Shown here piece by piece: positions 26,308 to 35,192 of a stretch of 52,400 nt of DNA. The notes under the pieces were generated by a model. The model worked only from the letters and a program-made list of their open reading frames with translations. It had not been told where the DNA came from and made no database searches. The stretch is from an uncultured Erysipelotrichaceae bacterium (GTDB lineage Bacteria > Bacillota_I > Bacilli_A > RF39 > UBA660), in contig CADBNE010000064.1 in the NCBI GenBank assembly GCA_902795975.1, positions 1 to 52,400 on the forward strand. Reading direction: 5' to 3'. Numbering within the stretch: position 1 is the first letter of the stretch; every line of letters starts with the position of its first letter. The translations under genes were made by a program, and so were the position numbers.

Positions 26308-26946
26308 GTGATAAACAAAGATAAAGAATATATATTGAAGATTCAAACAATGATAGATATGATTTTAGAATCACAAAATATGTATGCTGTAGATAGAGAT
26401 TTAATGATAAAATTAGATGATTTTATCAGGAAAAACAATAATATATTTAATGAAGAGTTTGCTACTAATTATTTAAATTTTATAGATATATTTAGTCAAT
26501 TCTTTGATATGCTTTTAGATAAATTAAAAGAGTATGAAGAAGAATTATTTGATTTAAAAGAATTAGTTAGTGAATATTTCTTTGTCTTTAATTTTGATGA
26601 ATTTAAAGAAAAAGAAATATTAATGCCATATTTGGATATGATTAATTATTTGGAAGAAATGTTTCCAAAAAATAGATTATTACAAGGAATAATATTTTAT
26701 ATTCATTTAAATGCTTTATTAAAAAGATATAAATTTACAAATAATAAGATAAGAATGGTTGATAAATTACCTGTAATAGATATAGATTATGGTAGTAGAA
26801 TAGCTTATTTTAAGGAAGAATATATTACTGCATTTAGACATGAATTAGAAGAAGGAATACGTAATGGTGTATTTTTGGAAGATGATGAAATAATAGAATA
26901 TGTTAAGAATGCTATTAGTGATTTAGAAAATGAACTTAATAGTTAA
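26308..26946 (+). CDS. Hypothetical helical protein, GTG start
   Basis: A 212-residue acidic, probably all-helical cytoplasmic protein. The start is a GTG eight bases after AAAGGTG; no ATG nearby has a better site. The sequence is rich in Glu, Asp, Lys and Asn, with no membrane segment and no recognised motif. The end overlaps the DUF1294 gene by 17 bases. Family not recognised. Confidence 0.65.
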   Translation: MINKDKEYILKIQTMIDMILESQNMYAVDRDLMIKLDDFIRKNNNIFNEEFATNYLNFIDIFSQFFDMLLDKLKEYEEELFDLKELVSEYFFVFNFDEFKEKEILMPYLDMINYLEEMFPKNRLLQGIIFYIHLNALLKRYKFTNNKIRMVDKLPVIDIDYGSRIAYFKEEYITAFRHELEEGIRNGVFLEDDEIIEYVKNAISDLENELNS

Positions 26947-27199
26947 TATTTATATAGTTATAATTAATATAATTAGTTTTATCATGTATTTTATTGATAA
27001 GAGATTAGCTATTAAACATAAGTATCGTATACCAGAAAAGGTATTGATACTTTTTTCTATTTTTGGAGGTTCACTAGGTAGTTTGCTTAGTATGTCTTTA
27101 TTTCATCATAAAACTAAACATTTAAAATTTCTAATAACTAATCTATTGTCTTTATGTGCGTGGATGTATATAATAGTTAAAATAAATAATATTATTTAG
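26930..27199 (+). CDS. DUF1294 membrane protein
   Basis: An 89-residue membrane protein with three hydrophobic segments. The DUF1294 signature is present: FIDKRLAIKHKYRIPEKVL, then GGSLGSLLSM and HHKTKHLKF. The function of the family is unestablished. The start is inside the preceding gene (17-base overlap), so it is translationally coupled to it. Confidence 0.75.
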   Translation: MNLIVNIYIVIINIISFIMYFIDKRLAIKHKYRIPEKVLILFSIFGGSLGSLLSMSLFHHKTKHLKFLITNLLSLCAWMYIIVKINNII

Positions 27200-27207
27200 G
27201 GGGATAT

Positions 27208-28017
27208 ATGTCACATATTATAAAAACAAAGGAAGAACTATTTAAATTAAGATATCTTTTATCACAAATGGATATACATGATTTAAGAGATTATCATTTA
27301 GAAGAATTAATTGATTTTTTAATGCCTAAAGATTCTAATAATAATTATTTAATAGATTATAGAATTATTAGAAGGAGAGTAGGTAATATAGCAGAATTCT
27401 GTCCAAATTATGAATCTATATATTTTAATTTAAGAAAATTACCTAATTGGATTGAAGAAAATTATAAATCTTTTTGCCCAAATGAAGATAATCCTAGATT
27501 AATGAAATATTTACTTTTATTCTGTATATTACATGAAATAGAACATTCTTATCAATATTTAATGGGTAAAAGATTAGTTGAGTCACCTTGTACTGTTGTT
27601 AGTGAAGTATATGATAAATTAATGGATTTATTAGTCAAAAAAGAATATATTTTTCCAAGACCTATTACACAGGTTACTAGATATATTAGATTATTTAAGT
27701 ATAAAAAGAATGAAAATATATATGTTCTTGAAAGAAATGCTAATATAGAAGCAGCTACTGCTTTAATAGGTTTAACTAGTTTAGAAAAACAATATGAATC
27801 TACAAAGGTATTTAATGATATAGTAAAAATTTGTACTTTAGCAGGTTATACTGAAGATAACAAAGGATGTATATATCATACATGTGAAAATTTATTATAT
27901 AAAAAGTTTTATAACTCTATAAATAAAGATGATATAAATGATGAATATAGAATTAGATATGGTTTAGAAATAACTGAAAAAGAGAGAAAAAAATTAATAA
28001 AAAAATTTACTAAATAA
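27208..28017 (+). CDS. Hypothetical protein with HExxH-like motif
   Basis: A 269-residue cytoplasmic protein. A HEIEH motif at residues 109-113 within LLFCILHEIEHSYQYLMG looks like a zincin zinc-binding helix; the Glu/Tyr neighbourhood and a following Glu-rich helix fit a metallopeptidase fold such as the phage or plasmid ImmA-like families, but I cannot name it. There is no signal peptide. It follows DUF1294 by eight bases (AGGGGGATAT) and is probably the third gene of that operon. Activity is inference from the motif alone. Confidence 0.6.
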   Translation: MSHIIKTKEELFKLRYLLSQMDIHDLRDYHLEELIDFLMPKDSNNNYLIDYRIIRRRVGNIAEFCPNYESIYFNLRKLPNWIEENYKSFCPNEDNPRLMKYLLLFCILHEIEHSYQYLMGKRLVESPCTVVSEVYDKLMDLLVKKEYIFPRPITQVTRYIRLFKYKKNENIYVLERNANIEAATALIGLTSLEKQYESTKVFNDIVKICTLAGYTEDNKGCIYHTCENLLYKKFYNSINKDDINDEYRIRYGLEITEKERKKLIKKFTK

Positions 28018-28127
28018 TTTATAAATGTTATAATTTTAAATGGTATAAATAAATGGTTATAATTTGAAAAATATTTTTTTTTATTCTATAATAGAGAACC
28101 AATAAAAGTTAAATTGGGGGTGTTATT

Positions 28128-28649
28128 ATTAATAGATATAAAAAACATTTTACGCCTGAATATTTATATGAAACTAAAAAGTTTTGGAATTATAGAAATA
28201 AGATAATAAAGAATAAGAATAGTGTACTAAATAAAATTAGATATTTGAAATCTTTTAGAATAATGAAAAAGACCCATTGTTTAATTCCTATAATAGAAAA
28301 TATTAATCCTTTTATAACACCACATGGATTATTTGGAATATATATAAGTTTTGGTGCTAAAGTAGGAAAAAATTGTGTAATATTTAATAATGTAACAATA
28401 GGTTCAAATACACTTACTGACTCTAAAGGTTATGGTGCCCCTACAATAGGTAATAATGTATATATTGGTACAGGTGCTAAAATAATTGGTAATGTTAAAA
28501 TAGGTAATAATGTACGTATAGGTGCTAATTGTGTAGTAACTGAAAATGTACCTGCTAATTCTACAGTAGTATTACCTCATTGTAGAATTATCAAAAAGAA
28601 GAAAAAACAAAATAATAAATATAGTGAATGGGTGTTGGATAGAAAATGA
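28128..28649 (+). CDS. Hexapeptide (serine O-acetyltransferase-like) acetyltransferase, AUU start
   Basis: A 173-residue left-handed beta-helix acetyltransferase, transferring acetyl from acetyl-CoA to a small acceptor. Hexapeptide units are clear from FGAKVGKNCVIFNNVTIG to IGNNVRIGANCVVTENVP. The family pattern TPHGLFGIYIS precedes them, and a basic N-terminal helical part (RYKKHFTPEYLYETKKFWNY) resembles that of capsule-type acetyltransferases. The frame opens at 28113 with only ATT and GTT codons before 28245. GGGGGTG at 28116-28122 lies five bases before ATT at 28128, so I place the start there. A TTG at 28245 or ATG at 28263 would lose the N-terminal domain and has no ribosome binding site. 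The next gene starts inside its stop (ATGA overlap). Confidence 0.75.
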   Translation: MNRYKKHFTPEYLYETKKFWNYRNKIIKNKNSVLNKIRYLKSFRIMKKTHCLIPIIENINPFITPHGLFGIYISFGAKVGKNCVIFNNVTIGSNTLTDSKGYGAPTIGNNVYIGTGAKIIGNVKIGNNVRIGANCVVTENVPANSTVVLPHCRIIKKKKKQNNKYSEWVLDRK

Positions 28650-29791
28650 CAAAGATTACTGTAATTGGTGATATAGTTTGTGATAAAAAAATGTTAAAGA
28701 AAGCTAAGAATGGAAATAGTTATAATTTTGATGAAATGTTATCTCCATTAAAAGATTATTTTAAATCATCTGATTTAGTAGTAGCAAACTTAGATACTAC
28801 TATAGGAAATGATAATTATACAAAAAGTACTTTTTCTTTTTGTACTCCATCTAGTTTTTTAGATTCATTAAAGAATATTGGAATATCCTGTATTTCTTTA
28901 GCAAATAATCATGTATTAGATAGAGGATATGAAGGTATTGATACTACTATTAATGAATTGAATAAAAGAGATATTAAATATTTTGGTATTGAAACTAATA
29001 ATTATGATGGAATAGCTAATTATGAATTTAATGATATTAAGTTATCAGTATTAGGATATACAGATGCTACTAACTATCATATGAATAAAGTTAAAATAGA
29101 TAATACTAAATATAAAATTAATATATTAAGAGACACTAATTTTTTTATACACAGAGATATAAATAATTTTTTTGATAAATGTTATTTTAAATTAAGCTCA
29201 GATACAAGACTTAAAATAGAAAAAATATTTAATAAAAAACTTACTCCTATAATAGATAATAATATATCATTTGAAGAAAAATATTTAAATGATATAAAAA
29301 ATAAAGTAAGTAAGTTAAAAGAAGATAATAGATATGTTATAATGTATCCACATATTGGTGGACAATATAATATATTTCCAGGAAAAAATACAAAAAAATT
29401 AATTGAATTTTTTAAAGATATTAAATGTGATGAAGTAATTATTACTCATCCACATATAATTCAAAATATGAATTATGAAGAAAATATATATAGTATTGGT
29501 GGATTAATTATTTCACCAACATCTGATTTTGTAATATGGGATACATTGCCACAATATTCATTAGTTTTAAATTATTATTTTAATAATAATAAATTAGAAA
29601 ATATTACGTGTTCATTTTTAATATGTGTAAAAGATAAAGATACATATTTAAAAGTATATCCATTTTACGATTTCTATAATAAATTAAATGAAAGTGATAA
29701 AGAAAAATATAAAAAACAATTTGATATTGTTTTCAATAGAGTATTTAATTATACAGATATTATTAAAGAAGAATATAAAATGAGAGTGTGA
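28646..29791 (+). CDS. CapA-family (PGA_cap) protein
   Basis: A 381-residue protein of the CapA / poly-gamma-glutamate capsule family, which has a metallophosphatase-like fold. Visible motifs are ITVIGDIV at the N-terminus, VVANLDTTIGN, the signature ISLANNHVLDRGYEGI, and VIITHPHIIQNM with CapA-type GG at IYSIGGLII. Many members act on gamma-glutamyl or polyglutamate products at the cell surface; others are cytoplasmic. No signal peptide is visible. It overlaps the acetyltransferase gene by four bases and precedes the fusion protein by four bases, so it is the second gene of a tight operon. Its substrate here is unknown. Confidence 0.8.
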   Translation: MTKITVIGDIVCDKKMLKKAKNGNSYNFDEMLSPLKDYFKSSDLVVANLDTTIGNDNYTKSTFSFCTPSSFLDSLKNIGISCISLANNHVLDRGYEGIDTTINELNKRDIKYFGIETNNYDGIANYEFNDIKLSVLGYTDATNYHMNKVKIDNTKYKINILRDTNFFIHRDINNFFDKCYFKLSSDTRLKIEKIFNKKLTPIIDNNISFEEKYLNDIKNKVSKLKEDNRYVIMYPHIGGQYNIFPGKNTKKLIEFFKDIKCDEVIITHPHIIQNMNYEENIYSIGGLIISPTSDFVIWDTLPQYSLVLNYYFNNNKLENITCSFLICVKDKDTYLKVYPFYDFYNKLNESDKEKYKKQFDIVFNRVFNYTDIIKEEYKMRV

Positions 29792-29795
29792 TATT

Positions 29796-31544
29796 ATGTT
29801 AACAATAGGAAAACCTTATGTTAAAAAAATGGAGGATAAAAGTAGATTAATAAGTGAAGTCACAGTAGATGGTAAAATAAATAAAATATTTGTTGAAGTA
29901 GATAGTATCTATGAAAAATATTTATGTTACGAAAGAAGTGATGCATTTTTAATTCCATTATTCTATTATGGAATGAAATATAATCATGATATTACTTGTG
30001 AAGCACCAGTGAGTGAGGATTTATATTATCAAATAACTGAATATTTAATTCCTCTATTAAAAAGAAATAGTCATAATAATTTATTTAATATAAATATAAA
30101 ATGTGAAACTGCAAATAATATAGAAAATAGGGGAGCAGTTGGAGTAGGACTTACTTGTGGAGTAGATTCATTTAATAGTATATTAAGTAATATTGATAAT
30201 AAACTTAAATCTAGAAAAATAACTCATTTTACTATAATGAGTGTTGCAGATAGCTATAAGAAAAATGGAGCATATGAATCTATAAATAATAGCTTACATA
30301 AGAAAGCAGCAGATGTAGCAAAAATATTTAATATTCCATTAATAGATATGTATTCAAATATGAGAAGTATATTTCCTATACCTCCAATGCATACTTTAAT
30401 AAGAATGTTTGGTGTATATTCATTACAAAAATTATTTGGTGTATATTATTTTTCATCTGGTTATCCAGTATGGACATTTAATATGGAAGATTGCTCAGTA
30501 ATTGATTCTGCAAGATATGATTTATTATTATGTAAAGAATTAAGTACAAGAAATTTATTTATATATTCTGAAGGTTCACAAAAAAATAGATTAGAAAAAA
30601 TAAAATTTATTTCTAAGTATGATATAGTTAAAAATAATTTACATGTATGTACAAGAGAAGCTACAAATTGTTCTTTATGTAGTAAATGTATTAGAACTAT
30701 TTTAGCACTTGATTCTATAGATAAATTAGAAGACTTTAAAAATGTATTTAATTTAGACTATTATTATAAAAATCAAAATTATTACTTTAGTGAAGCAGTA
30801 AGAGCATATAAACAAGGTGATTTATTTGTATATGACTTTATAGATAAATTAGCTATTAAATATAAAGATAATGAAATATTTAAAGAAATATCAAATAGTA
30901 AAAATTTATGTGGTAGATGTTATAGAATGTCTGATTATAAAGTATATAAGAAGTCAATTAAAAAAATTATAATAGGAATATCTGGTGGTTCAGGTAGTGG
31001 TAAAAGTACTGTAGTAAATTACTTTAGTAAAGAAATAGAAGATTCTAAAATAATTAAATTAGATAAAGATATGATTAAATTATTAAATGAATATAAAGAT
31101 AGAATAATTACTGAATTAAATATACCAGATGATGGTAAACATTGGTGTGGACATTTATATGATAATCATAATACTATAAAAAAATGGTTTAAGATAATTG
31201 AAAATGATTTTAATAATTGTATAGAAGAAAAATTATGTAAAGCAGATAATAGTATAATTATTATAGATTCATTCTTGTTACCATTATTAGATGTATTTAA
31301 TAAATGTGATTATAAGATAATAGTAAAAAGTAAGTTTGATAATAAATTACCTAGAGTAGTGAGAAAAATAGAAGAAGCAAATAGAATGAATAAGTATGAT
31401 GAAATATCTTTAGTAAATCGAATAAATAATACAGATTTAAAAGATTATAATAGTAAATTTAATTATATTATAAATAACGATGGAACATTAGATGAATTAA
31501 AGGTATGTTGTGATGATACAATTAAAGATATATTAAAAAAATAA
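29796..31544 (+). CDS. Fusion of a PP-loop ATPase domain and a P-loop kinase domain
   Basis: A 582-residue two-domain protein. The first part (to about residue 385) holds the PP-loop of ATP pyrophosphatases, GLTCGVDSF, from residue 118 (SGGxDS variant). It also has a Cys cluster CTREATNCSLCSKC (Cys285, Cys292, Cys295, Cys298) like the zinc or specificity site found in the DUF1704 / QueC-like branch. The second part (about 388-582) opens with the Walker A motif GISGGSGSGKST from residue 394 and resembles small-molecule kinases such as uridine kinase or dephospho-CoA kinase. PP-loop enzymes activate a carboxylate or carbonyl by adenylation; the combination is not one I recognise. It ends with a TAATG overlap to the EamA gene. 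Confidence 0.75.
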   Translation: MLTIGKPYVKKMEDKSRLISEVTVDGKINKIFVEVDSIYEKYLCYERSDAFLIPLFYYGMKYNHDITCEAPVSEDLYYQITEYLIPLLKRNSHNNLFNINIKCETANNIENRGAVGVGLTCGVDSFNSILSNIDNKLKSRKITHFTIMSVADSYKKNGAYESINNSLHKKAADVAKIFNIPLIDMYSNMRSIFPIPPMHTLIRMFGVYSLQKLFGVYYFSSGYPVWTFNMEDCSVIDSARYDLLLCKELSTRNLFIYSEGSQKNRLEKIKFISKYDIVKNNLHVCTREATNCSLCSKCIRTILALDSIDKLEDFKNVFNLDYYYKNQNYYFSEAVRAYKQGDLFVYDFIDKLAIKYKDNEIFKEISNSKNLCGRCYRMSDYKVYKKSIKKIIIGISGGSGSGKSTVVNYFSKEIEDSKIIKLDKDMIKLLNEYKDRIITELNIPDDGKHWCGHLYDNHNTIKKWFKIIENDFNNCIEEKLCKADNSIIIIDSFLLPLLDVFNKCDYKIIVKSKFDNKLPRVVRKIEEANRMNKYDEISLVNRINNTDLKDYNSKFNYIINNDGTLDELKVCCDDTIKDILKK

Positions 31545-32398
31545 TGAATAATTGGTTAGTATTTTTAATAGTATTTTTAGTAAGTGCTGTTACATATAAT
31601 CAAAGTTTTAAATTAGGATTAAATAAATCGAATAACAATGGAGCATATATTGCTTTAGTAAGTTTACTTACTAGTTTGTTTTCATTATTATTTATTCCTT
31701 TTTTTAAACTAAAATTTGATTTAAATATTTATAAAATTTTAATGTTAATTATTACATGTATATTATATTCTATTGTAGATAGAATTAATGTATATGTTAG
31801 AAAGAAAATAGATGTATCATTATTTTCATTACTAAGACAATTTTCTTATGCATTTATGATATTTATAGGATTTATATTTTTTAAAGAAAAATTTGTTTTA
31901 ATAAAATTTATAGGTGCTATATTAATATTATTAAGTAATATGATAGTTTTATATGATGGAAGAAAATATAATAGGATAGATAAAAAAATATTATTATTAA
32001 GTTTATTATCTAGTTTATTATTTTCAATAACATTATTTTTAAATGTAAATTTATCAAGATGTTTTAATATTCCTATATATGTATTTATAATATTATTTAT
32101 TCCATTTGTATGTATATCAATATTTGATAAAATAAATATTAGCAAGCTTAAAAATGAATATATAAAAGGGGATAGAAAACAAATATTATTAACTTCATTA
32201 GCTAGTAGTATAATGTTAATATCACAACTTAGAGCATATGAGTTAGGTTCAGTAGTAATCGTATCATCATTATGCTCTCTTACAATAATATTAAATATTT
32301 TCTTTTCATATTTTATATTAAAAGAAAAAAATAATTTTATAAAAAAATTAATAGCAGCTATTATAATTATTTTATCAATAGTATTAATTAAGATATAA
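31544..32398 (+). CDS. EamA (DMT) family transporter
   Basis: A 284-residue membrane protein with about ten helices in two repeats of five, as in drug/metabolite transporters of the EamA family. The end of each half carries the typical FFKEKFVLIKFIGAILIL and YFILKEKNNFIKKLIAAIII. It starts by overlapping the stop of the fusion gene by one base. As the last gene of the acetyltransferase-CapA-fusion operon it is the likely exporter or importer of whatever that operon makes or uses. The substrate is unknown. Confidence 0.8.
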   Translation: MNNWLVFLIVFLVSAVTYNQSFKLGLNKSNNNGAYIALVSLLTSLFSLLFIPFFKLKFDLNIYKILMLIITCILYSIVDRINVYVRKKIDVSLFSLLRQFSYAFMIFIGFIFFKEKFVLIKFIGAILILLSNMIVLYDGRKYNRIDKKILLLSLLSSLLFSITLFLNVNLSRCFNIPIYVFIILFIPFVCISIFDKINISKLKNEYIKGDRKQILLTSLASSIMLISQLRAYELGSVVIVSSLCSLTIILNIFFSYFILKEKNNFIKKLIAAIIIILSIVLIKI

Positions 32399-32399
32399 A

Positions 32400-32426
32400 A
32401 AAAAGATTGTTTATAACAATCTTTTT
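32400..32426. terminator. Bidirectional terminator between convergent genes
   Basis: AAAAGATTG-TTTATAA-CAATCTTTT hairpin with A and T flanks between the EamA gene and the minus-strand HerA-like gene. Confidence 0.75.
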
Positions 32427-34002
32427 ATTTGAATAAACTTTTAAATACTGCATTTAATCCTTTATTAATAACTTTATCTGCTGTTTTATTAGCAACTTTC
32501 TTACCAAGCTTATATCCAACAGTATTTTTTCTAGCTCTTTCAGCTTCTCTTGCAGCTTTTTCTTCTTCACGTTTCTTTTTAGCTTCTTCTCTTTCAGCTT
32601 CCTTAGCAGCTTTCTCTTCTTCTTTTCTTAATTTTTCAGCTTCTTTTTCTTCTTCTTTTAATCTTTTTTCTTCAGCTATTCTATCTTGTTCTGCTTGTAT
32701 TTCTGCATTTCTTTTACTTATTTCTTCATCATTCATTTCTTGTGCTGAAATTTCATTAGTTTTAGTTTCATATATATTTGCAATAGGACTATTATTAATT
32801 ACAAATGCTCTTTCTTCAAATGTAATAGCGCCCATTCTTGATTGAGGTGGAAGAATAGTTACTTTTTCAACAACTGATGGTTCACCAGCCTCATTAATAA
32901 ATGAAACTAATGCTTCACCAGTGGCTAAGTTTTGAATTGCTTCTTTAGTATCAAATAGTGGGTTAGTTCTAAATCCATCAGCAGCAGCTTTAATAGCTTT
33001 TTGTTCATTAGGTGTATATGCACGTAGTGCATGTTGTATTTTATTACCTAATTGAGATAATACTTCTTCAGGAATATCAGATGGACTTTGAGATATAAAG
33101 TATAATCCAACACCTTTAGATCTAATTAATTTAACTATTTGTATAACATGATCAACAACTGCTTTAGGCATATTATTAAATATTAAATGTGCTTCATCAA
33201 AGAAGAATACTAATTTAGGTTTATCAATATCACCAACTTCTGGTAGATTATCATATAAACTATTTAATAACCATAATATCATAGATACATATGAATCAGG
33301 ATAGTTAAATAATACTTGTGCATCTAATATACTAATTCTTCCTTTACCTGTTTCAAGTGATGTATTAATTAAATGATTATAATCAAATTTTGGTGTACCA
33401 AAGAAATTATCTTCAATTTTATCCATTAATTCTACAACATTTCTTTGTATAGTACTTAATGTTTGAGGTGCTAAATTACCATATTGCATAATATATTTAT
33501 CTTTATTTTGTGATACATAACTTATCATTGATTGTAAATCTTTTAAATCATTTAATGCTTTACCTTCATCTCTAGCTATTTTAAATATTATAGCCAATAC
33601 TGAATCTTGTACATCTGATAAATCTAACATTTTAGATAATAATCTATGTCCCATATTTTGTATAGTAGTTCTAACAGGATGACCATTTTTACCATAAGTA
33701 TCTAAGAATATACATGGATATCTATCATATTTAAATCCTTCAAGATTTAATGATTGTACTCTTGATTGTACATTTTCATTTTCAACACCCATGTATGCTG
33801 TACCAGCTAAGTCTCCCTTAACATCAACCATAAATACTGGAACACCTGCATCAGAAAAACTTTCTGCTAATACTTTTAATGTTACAGTTTTACCAGTACC
33901 AGTAGCACCAGTGATTAAACCGTGTCTATTAGCTCTATTTAATAAAATAGAAGCCTCATTTGATTGGTTTTTACCAACTAATATTTTATTATTTATATAC
34001 AT
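32425..34002 (-). CDS. HerA-like (DUF853) ATPase with basic-acidic tail
   Basis: A 525-residue P-loop ATPase of the HerA/FtsK superfamily, in the DUF853 (E. coli YjgR-like) group. Walker A GATGTGKT is near residue 33, then the motif VDVKGDLAG. The Walker B region is LVFFFDEAHLIFN, and there is an arginine-rich segment in KLIRSKGVGLYFISQSPSDIP. After about residue 430 it carries a coiled-coil of alternating Glu/Lys/Ala. A DNA- or protein-translocating activity is likely; no NurA-like partner is nearby. It is a single minus-strand gene, and the AGGAGGAATATTT before its ATG fits the start. Confidence 0.85.
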   Translation of the reverse strand: MYINNKILVGKNQSNEASILLNRANRHGLITGATGTGKTVTLKVLAESFSDAGVPVFMVDVKGDLAGTAYMGVENENVQSRVQSLNLEGFKYDRYPCIFLDTYGKNGHPVRTTIQNMGHRLLSKMLDLSDVQDSVLAIIFKIARDEGKALNDLKDLQSMISYVSQNKDKYIMQYGNLAPQTLSTIQRNVVELMDKIEDNFFGTPKFDYNHLINTSLETGKGRISILDAQVLFNYPDSYVSMILWLLNSLYDNLPEVGDIDKPKLVFFFDEAHLIFNNMPKAVVDHVIQIVKLIRSKGVGLYFISQSPSDIPEEVLSQLGNKIQHALRAYTPNEQKAIKAAADGFRTNPLFDTKEAIQNLATGEALVSFINEAGEPSVVEKVTILPPQSRMGAITFEERAFVINNSPIANIYETKTNEISAQEMNDEEISKRNAEIQAEQDRIAEEKRLKEEEKEAEKLRKEEEKAAKEAEREEAKKKREEEKAAREAERARKNTVGYKLGKKVANKTADKVINKGLNAVFKSLFK

Positions 34003-34058
34003 AAATATTCCTCCTAATTAGTTTAATTATACCATGAAAAAAAATTTACAACAATAAT

Positions 34059-34086
34059 TTGCAATTTATTAATAGTATGTTATAAT
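34059..34086 (+). promoter_or_regulatory. Promoter of the DUF3419 gene
   Basis: TTGCAA at 34059-34064, 16 bases, TATAAT at 34081-34086. An upstream in-frame ATG at 34087 touches this -10 box and so cannot be the start. Confidence 0.6.
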
Positions 34087-34119
34087 ATGACGTGTTTTGG
34101 AATAGAAGAAGGGGATAAT

Positions 34120-35142
34120 ATGAACATCAGTGAATTAAATATAGTAGAACATGATGCATATGAATTTATGAAATTTAATTCTATCAGAAAAGAATTAATG
34201 GAATATACATCAAGACCTTTATTTGATAGATATTCACCAATATATACTTTTACAACAGAAAACTTAGATTCATATTTAAATGTTTTAAATATAAAAGATA
34301 GAAGTTGTTTAACAGTTACATCAAGTGGTGATCAAATTATTAATTTAGCACTCTTAGGTGCTTCTAATATAGATTGTTTTGATACAAATAGAGTAGCATA
34401 CTATTTTACTAAGTTAAAACTTAGTGCTTTACAAGCATTAAAATATGAAGAATTTATAGAATATTTTACTAGTTTACATGCTATAAGACCTAATTCAAGT
34501 GTAATGCTATTAGAAAATAATAATGTATTTAGTTTTTCTTTATACAAAAAAATTTATGATTATTTAGATGAAGATGTAAAATTATTTTTTGATATGATTT
34601 ATTCAAATAATAATCAAAATAATATTGAAGTAAAAAAAATGTTTTACAATATATCAGATGAAAGAGCGATATATAATAATACATATTTAAGAGATAAAGA
34701 ACATTATTATAAAGCAAGAGAATTAGTTAAAAAGATAGTAGATAAAGGAATAAATTATAATACTTTAGATGTATTTGATATAACTAGTTTAAAAAATAAA
34801 TATGATATAGTATTACTTTCTAATATATATGATTATATAGATAGTAAAAAAGAATTATATGCAGACTTTGTTACACAAGATGTTACTAATATTGTTAATC
34901 AAGATGGTGATATATTAGTAAACTATCAATATGGATATAGACAAAGAAAAAATTTAAAAATTGTAGATAATCTTGCTGTACATGTAGATGCATTTGATAA
35001 TAAATATTTTAATGTAAGTGATATAAGAGAGTTATCAAATCATAAATTTAAATTAATAGGAGTTCCTTCTATATATAGAAATAGTAGAGATGAAGGAATA
35101 GAAGATTGTGTTTACATATATAAAAATTGTAGAACAATATAG
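34120..35142 (+). CDS. DUF3419 (BtaA-like) protein
   Basis: A 340-residue protein of the DUF3419 group, related to BtaA, which makes the betaine lipid diacylglyceryl-homoserine by moving the aminocarboxypropyl group of S-adenosylmethionine to diacylglycerol. A Rossmann-like methyltransferase core is visible: LTVTSSGDQIINLALLGASNID and FDTNRVAYYFTKLKLSAL, then a segment near KYDIVLLSNIYDYID. Whether it makes a betaine lipid here cannot be told from the sequence; BtaB (the N-methylation enzyme) is not in the window. I chose ATG 34120, 33 bases after the earlier in-frame ATG, because of the AGAAGGGGATAAT site. Confidence 0.65.
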   Translation: MNISELNIVEHDAYEFMKFNSIRKELMEYTSRPLFDRYSPIYTFTTENLDSYLNVLNIKDRSCLTVTSSGDQIINLALLGASNIDCFDTNRVAYYFTKLKLSALQALKYEEFIEYFTSLHAIRPNSSVMLLENNNVFSFSLYKKIYDYLDEDVKLFFDMIYSNNNQNNIEVKKMFYNISDERAIYNNTYLRDKEHYYKARELVKKIVDKGINYNTLDVFDITSLKNKYDIVLLSNIYDYIDSKKELYADFVTQDVTNIVNQDGDILVNYQYGYRQRKNLKIVDNLAVHVDAFDNKYFNVSDIRELSNHKFKLIGVPSIYRNSRDEGIEDCVYIYKNCRTI

Positions 35143-35165
35143 ACTAGAGTTATTCTAGTCTTTTT
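35141..35165 (+). terminator. Terminator of the DUF3419 gene, joined to the next promoter
   Basis: AGACTAGA-GTTA-TTCTAGTCT hairpin and T run. ATGTTATAAT (TATAAT 35170-35175) follows directly and serves the next gene. Confidence 0.7.
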
Positions 35166-35192
35166 ATGTTATAATCATTATTAGGTGATAAT

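Noticed and set aside
34087..34120. ATG at 34087 as start of the DUF3419 protein
   Set aside because: It touches the TATAAT of the promoter, so it would not be on the transcript; ATG 34120 has an AAGGGG site.
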